Numbered from the stretch's first letter, positions 8,554 through 17,112 are shown. The stretch: 51,054 nt of DNA from Candidatus Methanoperedens sp. (GCA_028715885.1 JAQUQX010000010.1:1-51054); one strand, 5' to 3'. Numbers and translations are program-made. Notes: generated by a model not told the origin, from the sequence alone.

Positions 8554-8563
8554 TATTTAAATA
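8554..8563. promoter_or_regulatory. Palindromic TATA shared by divergent mfnE-type kinase and mtnA
   Basis: TATTTAAATA reads the same on both strands. Its centre is about 25 bp from the kinase ATG (8533) and about 31 bp from the mtnA ATG (8590). One symmetric TATA could therefore serve both leaderless genes, orientation being set by flanking BRE sequence. Confidence 0.5.
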
Positions 8564-8589
8564 TGTAATGGCATGATATAACGATTCCA

Positions 8590-9606
8590 ATGAGAACCAT
8601 CGACTGGGATTATGAAAAAAACAATATTATCATGATAGACCAGACACTTCTCCCAAAGGAATACAAGCTCATCGAATGCGCCACAGTCGATTCTTTGTGC
8701 GAAGCCATACAGTCGCTACGAGTAAGGGGCGCTCCGGCTCTGGGGGCTGCGGGGGGGTTCGGGGTAGCGCTTTCTGCGTTCAGGAGCAAGGCTTCTTCAC
8801 TTGGCGCTTTATTGGATGAGGTCGAAACGGCAGGAAAAAAAATAATTTTAACAAGACCCACCGCCGTGAATCTCTCATGGGGCGTTAAGCGCGTTATCAG
8901 GGCAGTAGAGGAGGCAAATAATACCAAAGAGGCAAGGATGTTTGCCCTCGATGAGGCAAAAGCCATCGCCGATGAAGACGTGAAAAAGAATATGGAACTG
9001 GGAGAACACGGTGCATCGCTGCTTGAGGACGGCGATACTGTGATGACGCACTGTAATGCAGGAAGACTTGCATGCGTGGACTGGGGAACCGCTCTCGGTG
9101 TTATCCGTTCCGCCCGGGCGCAGGGAAAAGACATAAAGGTTATTTCATGCGAGACGCGCCCGTTAAACCAGGGGAGCAGAATCACGACATGGGAGCTTCT
9201 TGAAGATAAGATTCCGGTGACGCTTATTACAGACAGCATGTCCGGCGCTGTTATGCGAAAAGGTATGGTGGACAAGGTGATAGTGGGAGCAGACAGGATT
9301 ACGCAGGACGCCGTGTTCAACAAGATAGGGACATATACGCATTCGGTTATCGCAAAAGAACACGAAATACCGTTTTATGTGGCTGCGCCTGTTTCTACAT
9401 TCGATTTTGAGAGGTTTGAGGATGAAATCGAAATAGAGTTGAGAAAACCTGAGGAGTTAAAGTTTTTCGGGACCCACCAGATAGCGCCTCTTGAAGTTGA
9501 AGTGTATAATCCCGCGTTCGATGCCACACCTATGGAAAATGTGACTGCTATAATCACGGAAAACGGTATTTTTTATCCGCCTTTCCTGATTGATGAAGTT
9601 AAATAA
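8590..9606 (+). CDS. mtnA: S-methyl-5-thioribose-1-phosphate isomerase
   Basis: 338 residues of the MtnA / eIF2B-related isomerase family. MtnA converts methylthioribose-1-phosphate to methylthioribulose-1-phosphate in methionine salvage. Visible motifs are RGAPA (46-50), THCNAG with the catalytic Cys155, SCETRP near 187, and GADRI with catalytic Asp235. The homologous archaeal ribose-1,5-bisphosphate isomerase is the main alternative, but the HCNAGRLACVDWGTALGV context and length are those of MtnA. In archaea lacking the rest of the salvage pathway, the enzyme can feed related routes from methylthioadenosine or 5'-deoxyadenosine. It converges on aIF5B with a 19-nt gap. Confidence 0.92.
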   Translation: MRTIDWDYEKNNIIMIDQTLLPKEYKLIECATVDSLCEAIQSLRVRGAPALGAAGGFGVALSAFRSKASSLGALLDEVETAGKKIILTRPTAVNLSWGVKRVIRAVEEANNTKEARMFALDEAKAIADEDVKKNMELGEHGASLLEDGDTVMTHCNAGRLACVDWGTALGVIRSARAQGKDIKVISCETRPLNQGSRITTWELLEDKIPVTLITDSMSGAVMRKGMVDKVIVGADRITQDAVFNKIGTYTHSVIAKEHEIPFYVAAPVSTFDFERFEDEIEIELRKPEELKFFGTHQIAPLEVEVYNPAFDATPMENVTAIITENGIFYPPFLIDEVK

Positions 9607-9625
9607 GGATCAACAAAATCCAAAT

Positions 9626-11389
9626 TCACTTTCCCCAGAAAGGATTTCCTCGTCTCTTTATCTCCATATATGCCATAAGAGTTTCCTTATCCTCGATTTT
9701 CATAGCCTCAAAAAGCTCCTGTTCGGTGATTTTCGCATGTTTCTCAGGCACATCTATGTAAAGCGTATCCCCTTCCTTTATCTGCCGCCCGACTGTGGGT
9801 CCATCGATAGCCACAGCAACCTCCTTGCCCGCTCCAGCCTCGCCTATATTCTCACTGTTCTCCTGGATTCCTTTTATTGTCCCCACAATCACGCCGTTGT
9901 CTTTCATCACATCAAGGTTGGTCTTAATTAAACCCCCCAAAATACGCACGCCCACGACAGCGGGTTTGCTCTGCCGGAACGTGCAGTCAGGCAGTATGAT
10001 AAACCTGCCCGGTTTGATAATAGTCTCATAACGCTTTTTCTCTATAAGCTGTTTTTGCTCTACAACCCATTTCTTATAATCCTCAATAAGCCGGTAGATG
10101 ACATTGTTTGTGAAAAGTTTGATAGACGAACCCGAAAGTTCTTCTTTAGCATCGGGAAGGACATCCACATCAAATCCAAGGATTGCGGAAAAAAGCGGGT
10201 CTTTCATGGTTTTTACTTCTGCGAGGTCGCGTTTTGAAATATCCCCTATGTCAGCCCTGCGTATCGGAATACTTTCTTTCCTCAACTCGTTCACCAGAGC
10301 TTCAAGCGAGCCGATGGTATCAGCTTTGATAAGTATCCCGTTTGATTCGGTTTCAATCCGCACGGCATCTATCTCGGATTTTATCGCCGCCGCAACTTCA
10401 TCAATATTGCCAGCCGCAACACGTATCTGCGAGCCGGAAAGCGCGCCGGAAAGGTCAGGAGCGGCGATTTTAACACCTGAAGCAGCCACTACTTTCTTTA
10501 CCTGCTTGAATTTTTCTTCCGAGCGTATCTCGGAAAGAGGGCGCGGTTTCAAAAGAGCGCGTATTTTCGTTGTAATGGGAGTCCCCCTGCTTCCCACCAC
10601 AATAGTATCCCCGATGTTTAACTCCCCATCGTAAAGTATCACGTCAAGCGTCGTGCCAAGACCAATCTCTTCCTTCACTTCAAGAACAGTCCCCGTTCCC
10701 GGTCCTACGGCCCTGTATTCCAGGTCTTTTTCAAGGAACTTCTGCGCGAGCCCCATCAATATCATAAGCAGGTCGGGTATTCCTTCTCCAGTCCTTGCGC
10801 TTACCGGCACCACGCCTACGTTTCTCTGGAAATCACGCACCCTGTCATACCTGTCAGAGCTGAAACCCATTTCATAGAGTTTGCCTATGATTACGTATAT
10901 CTTTTCATCGAGCACCACCTTCACATGCTCAGCCTGTTCAGGATAGGATAATATGAACGGCTGACCAGGATGCGGGTTCCAGCCATGGATTTTGTCCATC
11001 TTATTTGCAGCCACGATAAACGGGGTTTTAAATCTCTTAAGAATTTCGAGTGCTTCCACGGTTTGCGGCTGGAATCCTTCGTTCATATCCACAACAAGCA
11101 CCGCAAGGTCAGCAAGCGCGCCGCCCCGCGCCCGTAGCGTGGTAAACGCCCTGTGCCCCGGAGTGTCGATAAAAAGCAGACCCGGCACTTTCGTATCCCC
11201 TTTAAAAATTGCCCCGCATACGCGTCTTACAACATCGAGCGGCACTTCAGTCGCGCCGATATGCTGGGTTATGAGACCTGCCTCACCCTCTGCAATAGTG
11301 GTGCCCCTTATCCTGTCAAGGAGCGAAGTTTTTCCGTGGTCCACATGCCCCATCACGCACACGATGGGGGTGCGCAGATTCTGTGCCAT
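9626..11389 (-). CDS. infB: Translation initiation factor aIF5B (IF2 homologue)
   Basis: 587-residue GTPase that promotes subunit joining and initiator tRNA placement. G1 is GHVDHGKTS (14-22), G3 is DTPGH (75-79) and G4 is NKMD (129-132). Beta-barrel domain II, an alpha/beta domain and a C-terminal beta-barrel follow, at the length usual for archaea, with no intein in the G domain. A TTATATAG box near 11412-11419 lies about 25 bp before the ATG, so the transcript is probably leaderless. In many Euryarchaeota infB follows ndk directly; here a surface-protein gene lies between them. Confidence 0.97.
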   Translation of the reverse strand: MAQNLRTPIVCVMGHVDHGKTSLLDRIRGTTIAEGEAGLITQHIGATEVPLDVVRRVCGAIFKGDTKVPGLLFIDTPGHRAFTTLRARGGALADLAVLVVDMNEGFQPQTVEALEILKRFKTPFIVAANKMDKIHGWNPHPGQPFILSYPEQAEHVKVVLDEKIYVIIGKLYEMGFSSDRYDRVRDFQRNVGVVPVSARTGEGIPDLLMILMGLAQKFLEKDLEYRAVGPGTGTVLEVKEEIGLGTTLDVILYDGELNIGDTIVVGSRGTPITTKIRALLKPRPLSEIRSEEKFKQVKKVVAASGVKIAAPDLSGALSGSQIRVAAGNIDEVAAAIKSEIDAVRIETESNGILIKADTIGSLEALVNELRKESIPIRRADIGDISKRDLAEVKTMKDPLFSAILGFDVDVLPDAKEELSGSSIKLFTNNVIYRLIEDYKKWVVEQKQLIEKKRYETIIKPGRFIILPDCTFRQSKPAVVGVRILGGLIKTNLDVMKDNGVIVGTIKGIQENSENIGEAGAGKEVAVAIDGPTVGRQIKEGDTLYIDVPEKHAKITEQELFEAMKIEDKETLMAYMEIKRRGNPFWGK

Positions 11390-11515
11390 ACTGCTAAGAT
11401 TATATTAAAACTATATAATCCAATCAGGGACTTCCAGTTCGTCTTATCTATTAGATGCGTCTTTCCAGTATCCCGTCCTCTAAAAAGATTCAGAACTTAT
11501 TAATACCGTGCCCAA

Positions 11516-13507
11516 TTATCTCCTTTTTCTGAGCAATATCGCCATTCCTAATGCCCCGATTGCAAGCAATATCTCAAAGCCTGGAACATTCACTGTAACA
11601 GTGCCTGCATCGCGCTCAAGTCCTCCGCCTTTAGCGGTTACGTAGCCGGTTATTGTGGTTCCCTTGGGGATTTCACCTGGAACAGCACTCTCGAACACAT
11701 ATGGTTTATACGGAGGATTGATAATTTTGACACGCCCGAGATTTTTCTCTTGTCCGAGTGCATCAATCTTGACGTATATCTCAACAGGCTCGTTGAAATC
11801 GCCTTCAGGCACAACTGTTAAAGTGAATCGCATGGAGTCGCCGGGATTCACGGTCATTTCCATAGGCGAGATTTCAACAGTGAAATCTCCCGAGATTCTT
11901 TTCGGGGTAGGAGTGCGGGTGACAACACTGGTCTGATTTACTCCTTTAATCCATGCAATACCCTGATTGTTCGATTCGCTGTTCTGTGACCATGTTGAGG
12001 AGTCTGAATCTATTATCGTATATGTACCTGGGGCGAGAACGATGTCTGGTGTCACATCCCAGTATGCATTCGACACACCTCCCTGTCCTGCGCGCCCTGT
12101 GGCAGTCCACGTTCCCAGTTTATTTCCACGGCTATCTTTCAGACCAATCGTTCCCGGATATGCCCCACTGCCATCGTTCCAGTGATATGTGGTTATCGTG
12201 GTTATCTTGTAAGTATCGTCGAGGGTGAATGTGGTCGGACTTGTTGGGGAATTATAAACAGCCCCAATGTTGGTGTTGGTGAAAATCTCTTTTATTGCAC
12301 CTGTTGCTTGAGTGGATGTTATTTTTTCCATAAGCCTGCTTGAACCAGGAATTTCTTTCTCCAGTTCAGCCAGCTCGCTTTCCGCATCAAACCTCTGTAT
12401 TGAGCCAAAACCTCTCTTTCCTGCTGTTACCTTTTCTCCTGCATAGATAGTGAGGTTTTCACCTGTTATCTTATGAGTGATTTGCACAGAGCCGTCCGCT
12501 ACTTTCAGTGTTGAGGCAGAGCCAGTCTCTTCGAGAGCAAAAATCGTTCCCTTTATGCCTAAATCGGCTTGGGTCAGCTCTACTTCCATACCCTCCCTGT
12601 ATTTCCCCAGTTTCCTATACGTGTCGTCTTCGTTCCCGTATATATCCTCACCCCTGATTGTTTTCTTGAAATTTACCCATATTCGCCCGAATATAAGTTT
12701 CAATTTACTATCTTGCCCGGAAGGCGGGGATACTACGACCTCCGTATCCCGTTTCATAACAAAGGTGGACATATCCGCGAATCCGATAATAGCAGTGCTG
12801 TCTTCGTCTGTCTTTATGTGGTCATCAACGTAGATGATAGTTTCCGGTTTGGCGAGCCTCCATCCATTGGGGTCATTGTCAGGGCGTATTTCGACCTGCC
12901 CTGAAATTCCAGAGAATCTTGCTCCGCTGTCAATCCTGCTAACCGGCGTGGGTGGTACAGGAGTGGTCGTGACAACCGGTGTGGGTGGTACAGGAGTTCC
13001 ACCGAACGTCCCGCTTACATCAAGCCCCCGGTCTCCAAAACGCGGGTTCACATATGTTTCGGATATTATGAATCCCCCTTCATTAGCACCTGCTGGTATC
13101 GGAACAGAAAGCGAGAAAGAATACGATTCGCTTGCTGATTCGCACTTAACCGGATCTGGAGCGGTATATGTTTTTTTATTGCCATCCACCCAGACGCTGA
13201 CTGTGATATATGAATAGAAACCACCTCCGCAAGAAGGGGGGCTGGCTTTCGCACTTCCAGATACCATGAGATTACCAGTACCAAGGGTTCCTTTCAAAGT
13301 GCGGGACGTGGTAAAATCGACCTTATCTTCAGTTGATGTAATGGAAGCGCCGCTAACACTATATGTAATCTGCAGACCATTAAATTCAGCAGCAGGAAAT
13401 GTATCCCCGAGCACCGGTTGAATGGTAAGACTAAATGCCAGAGCGTACATTATGAACAGACAGCATACTTTCTGCACGTTTTTCATATTCCCATTTTTTA
13501 GTATCAT
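11516..13507 (-). CDS. FecR-domain surface protein with PGF-CTERM sorting signal
   Basis: 663 residues. A signal peptide (about residues 1-34, hydrophobic CCLFIMYALAFSL, ending PVLG) is followed by a beta-rich region with cysteines and then a Pro/Thr linker of TPVPPTPV repeats near 175-192. Next comes a FecR-like domain (about 200-375, GARFSGISGQVEIR ... FAD.STFVMKRDTEV ... IKGTIFALEE), then more beta domains with several N-glycosylation sequons. The C-terminus is V-PGF, a hydrophobic span and RKRR: the PGF-CTERM signal processed by archaeosortase A, which implies lipid anchoring in the cell envelope. I start at ATG 13507 because GGAGG lies just upstream. Its position between ndk and infB looks like an insertion. 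The function is unknown; adhesion or envelope sensing is a guess. Confidence 0.85.
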   Translation of the reverse strand: MILKNGNMKNVQKVCCLFIMYALAFSLTIQPVLGDTFPAAEFNGLQITYSVSGASITSTEDKVDFTTSRTLKGTLGTGNLMVSGSAKASPPSCGGGFYSYITVSVWVDGNKKTYTAPDPVKCESASESYSFSLSVPIPAGANEGGFIISETYVNPRFGDRGLDVSGTFGGTPVPPTPVVTTTPVPPTPVSRIDSGARFSGISGQVEIRPDNDPNGWRLAKPETIIYVDDHIKTDEDSTAIIGFADMSTFVMKRDTEVVVSPPSGQDSKLKLIFGRIWVNFKKTIRGEDIYGNEDDTYRKLGKYREGMEVELTQADLGIKGTIFALEETGSASTLKVADGSVQITHKITGENLTIYAGEKVTAGKRGFGSIQRFDAESELAELEKEIPGSSRLMEKITSTQATGAIKEIFTNTNIGAVYNSPTSPTTFTLDDTYKITTITTYHWNDGSGAYPGTIGLKDSRGNKLGTWTATGRAGQGGVSNAYWDVTPDIVLAPGTYTIIDSDSSTWSQNSESNNQGIAWIKGVNQTSVVTRTPTPKRISGDFTVEISPMEMTVNPGDSMRFTLTVVPEGDFNEPVEIYVKIDALGQEKNLGRVKIINPPYKPYVFESAVPGEIPKGTTITGYVTAKGGGLERDAGTVTVNVPGFEILLAIGALGMAILLRKRR
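12942..12997. repeat. Two 23-bp direct repeats encoding TPVPPTPV linker units
   Basis: ACCGG(C/T)GTGGGTGGTACAGGAGT occurs at 12942-12964 and 12975-12997, a 33-bp step, with one mismatch. It codes for the proline/threonine linker of the FecR-domain protein and could vary in copy number. Confidence 0.7.
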
Positions 13508-13561
13508 AGTCCCTCCAGTTTTTACGATATATCTAAGATAAGCCTGCGCAAACACTCGATT

Positions 13562-13630
13562 CCTTCATACCTACAATGAAGGTAGTCCAGCTATATCTTA
13601 TAGTATCATTAATAAATGTTACCATTTATT
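13562..13630. promoter_or_regulatory. Promoter region of the surface-protein gene with two inverted repeats
   Basis: A perfect 7-bp inverted repeat CCTTCAT-N7-ATGAAGG (13562-13582) and a perfect 8-bp inverted repeat AATAAATG-TTAC-CATTTATT (13611-13630) flank a TATA-like stretch (about 13594-13606 on the minus strand). They lie 55-125 bp before ATG 13507. This arrangement suggests repressor or activator sites on both sides of the promoter. Confidence 0.4.
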
Positions 13631-13726
13631 GATATTCAATCTTACCGAAAATATTTCTGGAAAAGATAAACTAATTTCTACAACAAAAAATCAAATCGCT
13701 GAGGCGCATCGCACACCATGCAGCGG

Positions 13727-14176
13727 TTATTCGTACACCCAGGTTTCGTCGATTCTCGAATATCCCACAATATCCGAGTCCTTAAAATGAATGGCTATTT
13801 CCCTTTTCGCAGATTCCACAGAATCACTTGCATGGACGATGTTGCGCCCCGTATCAAGAGCAAAATCACCGCGGATTGTTCCTGTGGCTGCATTCACAGG
13901 GTTCGTGGCGCCGTTTATTGCGCGCATCACAGAGACGGCATTTTTGCCTTCAACCACCATCGAAACCGACGGTCCCGAGGTTATAAAACTGATTAACGAA
14001 TTAAAAAAAGGTTTCTGGGTATGTTCAGCATAGTGTTTCTTTGCTATATCCGATGAAATCGTATTCATCCGCATAGCTACTATCTTGAGTCCGCGCCTCT
14101 CAATCCTGCGGATTACCTCGCCGACCAGCCCGCGCTGCACTCCGTCAGGTTTGACCATCACGTAGGTGCGTTCCAC
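13727..14176 (-). CDS. ndk: Nucleoside diphosphate kinase
   Basis: 149-residue enzyme that transfers the gamma-phosphate among nucleoside triphosphates through a phosphohistidine. It begins [19 protein letters not shown] and carries the active-site NIVHASDS near residue 117-124. The start is a GTG (14176) preceded by GGTGA, which overlaps the end of the L24e gene region. It is last in the L7Ae-S28e-L24e-Ndk operon found in many Euryarchaeota. Confidence 0.97.
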   Translation of the reverse strand: MERTYVMVKPDGVQRGLVGEVIRRIERRGLKIVAMRMNTISSDIAKKHYAEHTQKPFFNSLISFITSGPSVSMVVEGKNAVSVMRAINGATNPVNAATGTIRGDFALDTGRNIVHASDSVESAKREIAIHFKDSDIVGYSRIDETWVYE

Positions 14177-14185
14177 GTTCTCACC

Positions 14186-14377
14186 TTACGCTGCTTTCCC
14201 TCTTGCTTTGCGCCCCGCCTCTGTCCACCTGACCTTGCGGGGTATCCTGCCAAGGTCTAAATTCGCCTGGCATTTGGATGAACAAAAATAAAATATTGTC
14301 CCGTCTTTCCTGGCGTAAAGTTTGCCTGTACCCGGCTCTATAGCGCCTCCGCAGAAGGAACATTTCTTTTTTTCCAT
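14186..14377 (-). CDS. rpl24e: 50S ribosomal protein L24e
   Basis: 63-residue zinc protein of the large subunit. CSFC near residues 6-9 and FCSSKC near 31-36 give the CxxC/CxxxC zinc knuckle. Basic C-terminal residues contact rRNA. The start follows a GGTGA Shine-Dalgarno site. It lies between S28e and Ndk with gaps of less than 10 nt. Confidence 0.96.
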   Translation of the reverse strand: MEKKKCSFCGGAIEPGTGKLYARKDGTIFYFCSSKCQANLDLGRIPRKVRWTEAGRKARGKAA

Positions 14378-14383
14378 TGTTTT

Positions 14384-14599
14384 TCACCTTGACATTAATT
14401 TCTTTGCTTCCCTGGAGGTTTCAAGCAGCATCAGGATATCGCCGTTTTTTATCGGTCCGACTACATTGCGGGTGATAATCCTGCCTTTATCCCTGCCGTC
14501 CAGTATCCTGCACTGTATCTGCATGGCTTCCCCGTGCATTCCTGTCTTGCCAATTACTTCTATTACTTCAGCAGGATATCCGGTTTCTTCGTCCGCCAT
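14384..14599 (-). CDS. rps28e: 30S ribosomal protein S28e
   Basis: 71-residue small-subunit OB-fold protein. It shows [20 protein letters not shown] near residues 11-30 and the conserved [17 protein letters not shown] followed by an ESREAK-like C-terminus (TSREAKKL). It is second gene of the L7Ae operon, with its start 5 nt past the L7Ae stop and a GTGAG Shine-Dalgarno site shared with that stop. Confidence 0.96.
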   Translation of the reverse strand: MADEETGYPAEVIEVIGKTGMHGEAMQIQCRILDGRDKGRIITRNVVGPIKNGDILMLLETSREAKKLMSR

Positions 14600-14603
14600 G
14601 TTC

Positions 14604-14972
14604 TCACTTCTTGAGCGACTGAACTTTTTGCGCCACTTCTTCTACCAATTCCTTGCCCTTACCCGGTTCTATTATCGCCGCTGCACCGCTGCCCACGCTT
14701 AATCCGCAGGCTGCACCCAGTTCTACCTGTTTCTTGACATAGATATATGGCGTATTCTTTTCCTCGCACAGTGCGGGCATATGCATAACAATTTCAGGCG
14801 GATTGACATCCTCGCCAATAAGTACCAGTTTAGCAATTCCACGTTCAATCGCTTTTGTGGCTTCGTTTGTTCCTTTCTTAATCTTTCCAGTATCCCGTGC
14901 CATCTCAAGAGCTTCTAATGCTTTGTTGGATAACTCTGCGGGAACTTCAAATTTTATGTATGTTTGTGCCAT
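14604..14972 (-). CDS. rpl7ae: 50S ribosomal protein L7Ae, kink-turn binding protein
   Basis: 122-residue protein that binds kink-turns in 23S rRNA, box C/D and H/ACA guide RNAs and, in some archaea, RNase P RNA. Family signatures are [14 protein letters not shown] near 32-45, [23 protein letters not shown] near 50-72, and [15 protein letters not shown] near 86-100. It is first gene of the operon; AAGGAG is 8 nt upstream of the ATG. Its leader holds a sequence that can form a kink-turn-like hairpin ending at the Shine-Dalgarno site, consistent with the autoregulation reported for archaeal L7Ae mRNAs. Confidence 0.97.
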   Translation of the reverse strand: MAQTYIKFEVPAELSNKALEALEMARDTGKIKKGTNEATKAIERGIAKLVLIGEDVNPPEIVMHMPALCEEKNTPYIYVKKQVELGAACGLSVGSGAAAIIEPGKGKELVEEVAQKVQSLKK

Positions 14973-14980
14973 ATTAATTA

Positions 14981-15009
14981 CTCCTTCAGGATTTTAGTCC
15001 TTCATCATT
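14981..15009 (-). promoter_or_regulatory. Candidate kink-turn in the L7Ae mRNA leader
   Basis: On the minus strand, ATGATGA (15002-15008) is followed by AGGA, a short loop, TCCT and then GA, which runs into AAGGAG, the Shine-Dalgarno site (14981-14986). AGGA/TCCT forms a 4-bp stem flanked on both sides by GA, giving the tandem G-A pairs of a kink-turn; the C box-like ATGATGA supplies the bulge. The outer stem is weak, so a k-loop is as likely. L7Ae binding here would cover its own ribosome-binding site. Confidence 0.45.
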
Positions 15010-15064
15010 CACTTGATTAAAAGTATTGCGTTCTTAATAGCATAAGGTGGTATATATTTTGCGC

Positions 15065-15922
15065 TCATGAAATTTCTTCGGTCAATAACTTGGAAAGGTC
15101 AGGTCCTGATATTTTGACTTCGGTATAATTTCCACTCCGGGTTATGTTGTACTGTGCAAAACCTTTCTGCGTGCTGTTTGCTTTTAGCTGGTTGAGCTTT
15201 TTAAGGGTGCTTGAATTCAAATTCAGATATGCTGTTGTCCTCGCGTAGCTGCCGTTGCTTTCCCTCACCCCCATATAAAACTGCTTTGCAAAACTTACAT
15301 TCGAACTTATTGTCTGGAATGGCGCAGGTTCTACCTTGCTCAGCAGTATTTCATACAGGTCATAGGCAGTAGTTGTTTTATTTGTGCTGGAAATTATTCC
15401 CAGAACATTACTTGCTACTTTATCCGAGGTATAAATAGCAGGGTTTCCCAGTATATTTATGGCGCCGGTATCCTGCCTTCTGAGTATATAGTTCGTGCCG
15501 GGTAACACAATGTAATTAAAATCATTTTTTTCAGGGAACATCGTACTGAGCAGCAGGAACGAATTATTCTGCAATCCTGCAAAATAGATCTTTGTGGTAT
15601 TTGATTTGTAAAGTGAATCTACATCATCTACAGGCAACTGTGTTTTTGCCCATAGTACCATCTGAGGCGTCATGCTTTCAAGGTCAGCATAATCGGCAGT
15701 TAGAGCGCCATCAGGCGTCATTTTAAGGGCATCGGAAATGGAATAGAACGGCTGGTTCACAACCCAGAATTCAGGGTTATACTTGTCCCGCTGCGACTGC
15801 TGTTCGTTGGTCTGCGGCGCAGGTTGGTCTCTCGGGCTGGTTACCACATAAGCCACAGGCACGATTATCATAATTAAAATCATGAAAGCGGCGAGCAATT
15901 TGTAAGCGTCTTCCTGTCTCAT
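15065..15922 (-). CDS. Membrane-anchored extracytoplasmic protein, unknown
   Basis: 285 residues. A single N-terminal hydrophobic span (about residues 8-29, LLAAFMILIMIIVPVAYVV) is followed by a Gln/Pro-rich spacer and then a soluble domain of about 235 residues with nine or so N-x-S/T sequons. This is the look of a signal-anchored, glycosylated outside-facing protein. The domain has no cysteine and no motif I recognise. It is divergent from the trp operon, with about 100 bp of shared upstream DNA that contains the trp operator. Confidence 0.75.
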   Translation of the reverse strand: MRQEDAYKLLAAFMILIMIIVPVAYVVTSPRDQPAPQTNEQQSQRDKYNPEFWVVNQPFYSISDALKMTPDGALTADYADLESMTPQMVLWAKTQLPVDDVDSLYKSNTTKIYFAGLQNNSFLLLSTMFPEKNDFNYIVLPGTNYILRRQDTGAINILGNPAIYTSDKVASNVLGIISSTNKTTTAYDLYEILLSKVEPAPFQTISSNVSFAKQFYMGVRESNGSYARTTAYLNLNSSTLKKLNQLKANSTQKGFAQYNITRSGNYTEVKISGPDLSKLLTEEIS

Positions 15923-15964
15923 GCATCCCTTAATTACTTTTGTTGTATTAAAACATCACGTAAC

Positions 15965-15975
15965 TTTTATATACA
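15965..15975 (+). promoter_or_regulatory. trp operon BoxA
   Basis: TTTTATATACA is the TATA element. About 25 bp downstream lies near 15995, inside the operator repeats, so a bound repressor would block initiation. Confidence 0.6.
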
Positions 15976-15976
15976 A

Positions 15977-16016
15977 TGTACTCGTTTATACATTAATGTA
16001 CAAAATTGTACAGTGA
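15977..16016 (+). promoter_or_regulatory. trp operator: four 10-bp repeats containing TGTACA-type boxes
   Basis: TGTACT (15977), TATACA (15987), TGTACA (15997) and TGTACA (16007) start exactly 10 bp apart, all on one face of the helix. They lie between the TATA box and the trpD start. TGTACA is the TRP box bound by the TrpY repressor of Methanothermobacter, so a TrpY-like tryptophan-responsive repressor is the likely reader. The repressor gene is not in this window. Confidence 0.75.
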
Positions 16017-16021
16017 TAATT

Positions 16022-17050
16022 ATGAAAGAATATATCCAGAAACTCATCCAGAAGCAAAGCCTGACTACAGAAGAGGCACAGCTTGCAATATCCAAAATCT
16101 TTACAGAGGCGACCGATGCGCAGATAGCCGCTTTTTTAACGGCGCTGAAGCTGAAAGGCGAAACGCCCGCTGAGATTGCAGGACTTGCGCTCGGCATGAA
16201 GAAGGCTGCCAATATTATCAACCCCAAAGTTCTTGGAACTCTTGTCGATACCTGCGGGACAGGAGGCGACGCAACAGGCACGATTAATGTAAGCACGGGC
16301 GCAGCTATCGTAACCGCGGCAGCAGGCGTTCCCGTAGCCAAGCACGGAAACTATTCCATCACATCAAAATCAGGAAGCGCCGATGTGCTAAAAGAACTCG
16401 GGGTAAAGATAGATGCGCCTCCGCAGGATGTGGAAAAGACCATAGAGAAAGTGGGCATCGGGTTCATGCTTGCGCCGGTATTCCACCCCTCGATGAAACG
16501 GGTGGCTCAGATAAGGCGCGACCTGGGTTTCAGGACGGTGTTCAACATACTCGGACCGCTTACGAATCCTGCAAATGCAAAGGCGCAGGTGATAGGCGTT
16601 TTCGACAGTTCGCTTTGCGAAACCATGGCAAACGTCCTCTCTATTCTGGGCACGAAACGGGCGCTTGTGGTTCACGGAAGCGGATTGGATGAAATATCAA
16701 ACACAGGCGAAACCAGGATAGTAGAATTGAACGGCAGAAAGATTACAAAATATACAGTGACGCCTGAAAAACTGGGTATAAAACGCGCCCTGATTAGCGA
16801 AATTGCAGGCGGAACGCCGGAAGAAAATGCAAGGGATATAGTGGATGTGTTAAAAGGAAAACAGGGAGCAAAACGGGATATTATAACTATCAATGCAGGC
16901 GCCGCACTGCTTGTAAGCGGAAAAGCGGATACGCTTGCTTCCGGGATAACGATGGCTGCCCGGTCTATCGATAGCGGCGCAGCCCTGAAGAAGCTTGAGG
17001 ACTTTGTGAAAACGGCTGGTGACCCTGAAAAACTTGCGCGGTTTTTGTAA
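16022..17050 (+). CDS. trpD: Anthranilate phosphoribosyltransferase
   Basis: 342-residue enzyme that joins anthranilate to PRPP in tryptophan synthesis. The PRPP-binding CGTGGD motif is at about 78-83, followed by NVSTGAA near 90 and KHGNYSITSKSGSADVLKELG near 107-127. I start at ATG 16022; GTGAT just before it acts as the Shine-Dalgarno site, so the in-frame GTG at 16013 is rejected as a start. First gene of trpDFEG. Confidence 0.96.
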   Translation: MKEYIQKLIQKQSLTTEEAQLAISKIFTEATDAQIAAFLTALKLKGETPAEIAGLALGMKKAANIINPKVLGTLVDTCGTGGDATGTINVSTGAAIVTAAAGVPVAKHGNYSITSKSGSADVLKELGVKIDAPPQDVEKTIEKVGIGFMLAPVFHPSMKRVAQIRRDLGFRTVFNILGPLTNPANAKAQVIGVFDSSLCETMANVLSILGTKRALVVHGSGLDEISNTGETRIVELNGRKITKYTVTPEKLGIKRALISEIAGGTPEENARDIVDVLKGKQGAKRDIITINAGAALLVSGKADTLASGITMAARSIDSGAALKKLEDFVKTAGDPEKLARFL

Positions 17051-17112
17051 TTTAATAAACAGCAGATGAACGTAGATTCGATGCACGGGTTAATTATCAA
17101 ATAGTGACAATC

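Noticed and set aside
8610-9323. 237-codon open frame on the minus strand opposite mtnA
   Set aside because: It mirrors the codon pattern of mtnA, has serine-rich nonsense composition and no ribosome-binding site; mtnA has full catalytic motifs.
8590-9606. mtnA product as ribose-1,5-bisphosphate isomerase
   Set aside because: Homologous fold, but HCNAGRLACVDWGTALGV and GADRI context and length fit MtnA better. Not fully excluded.
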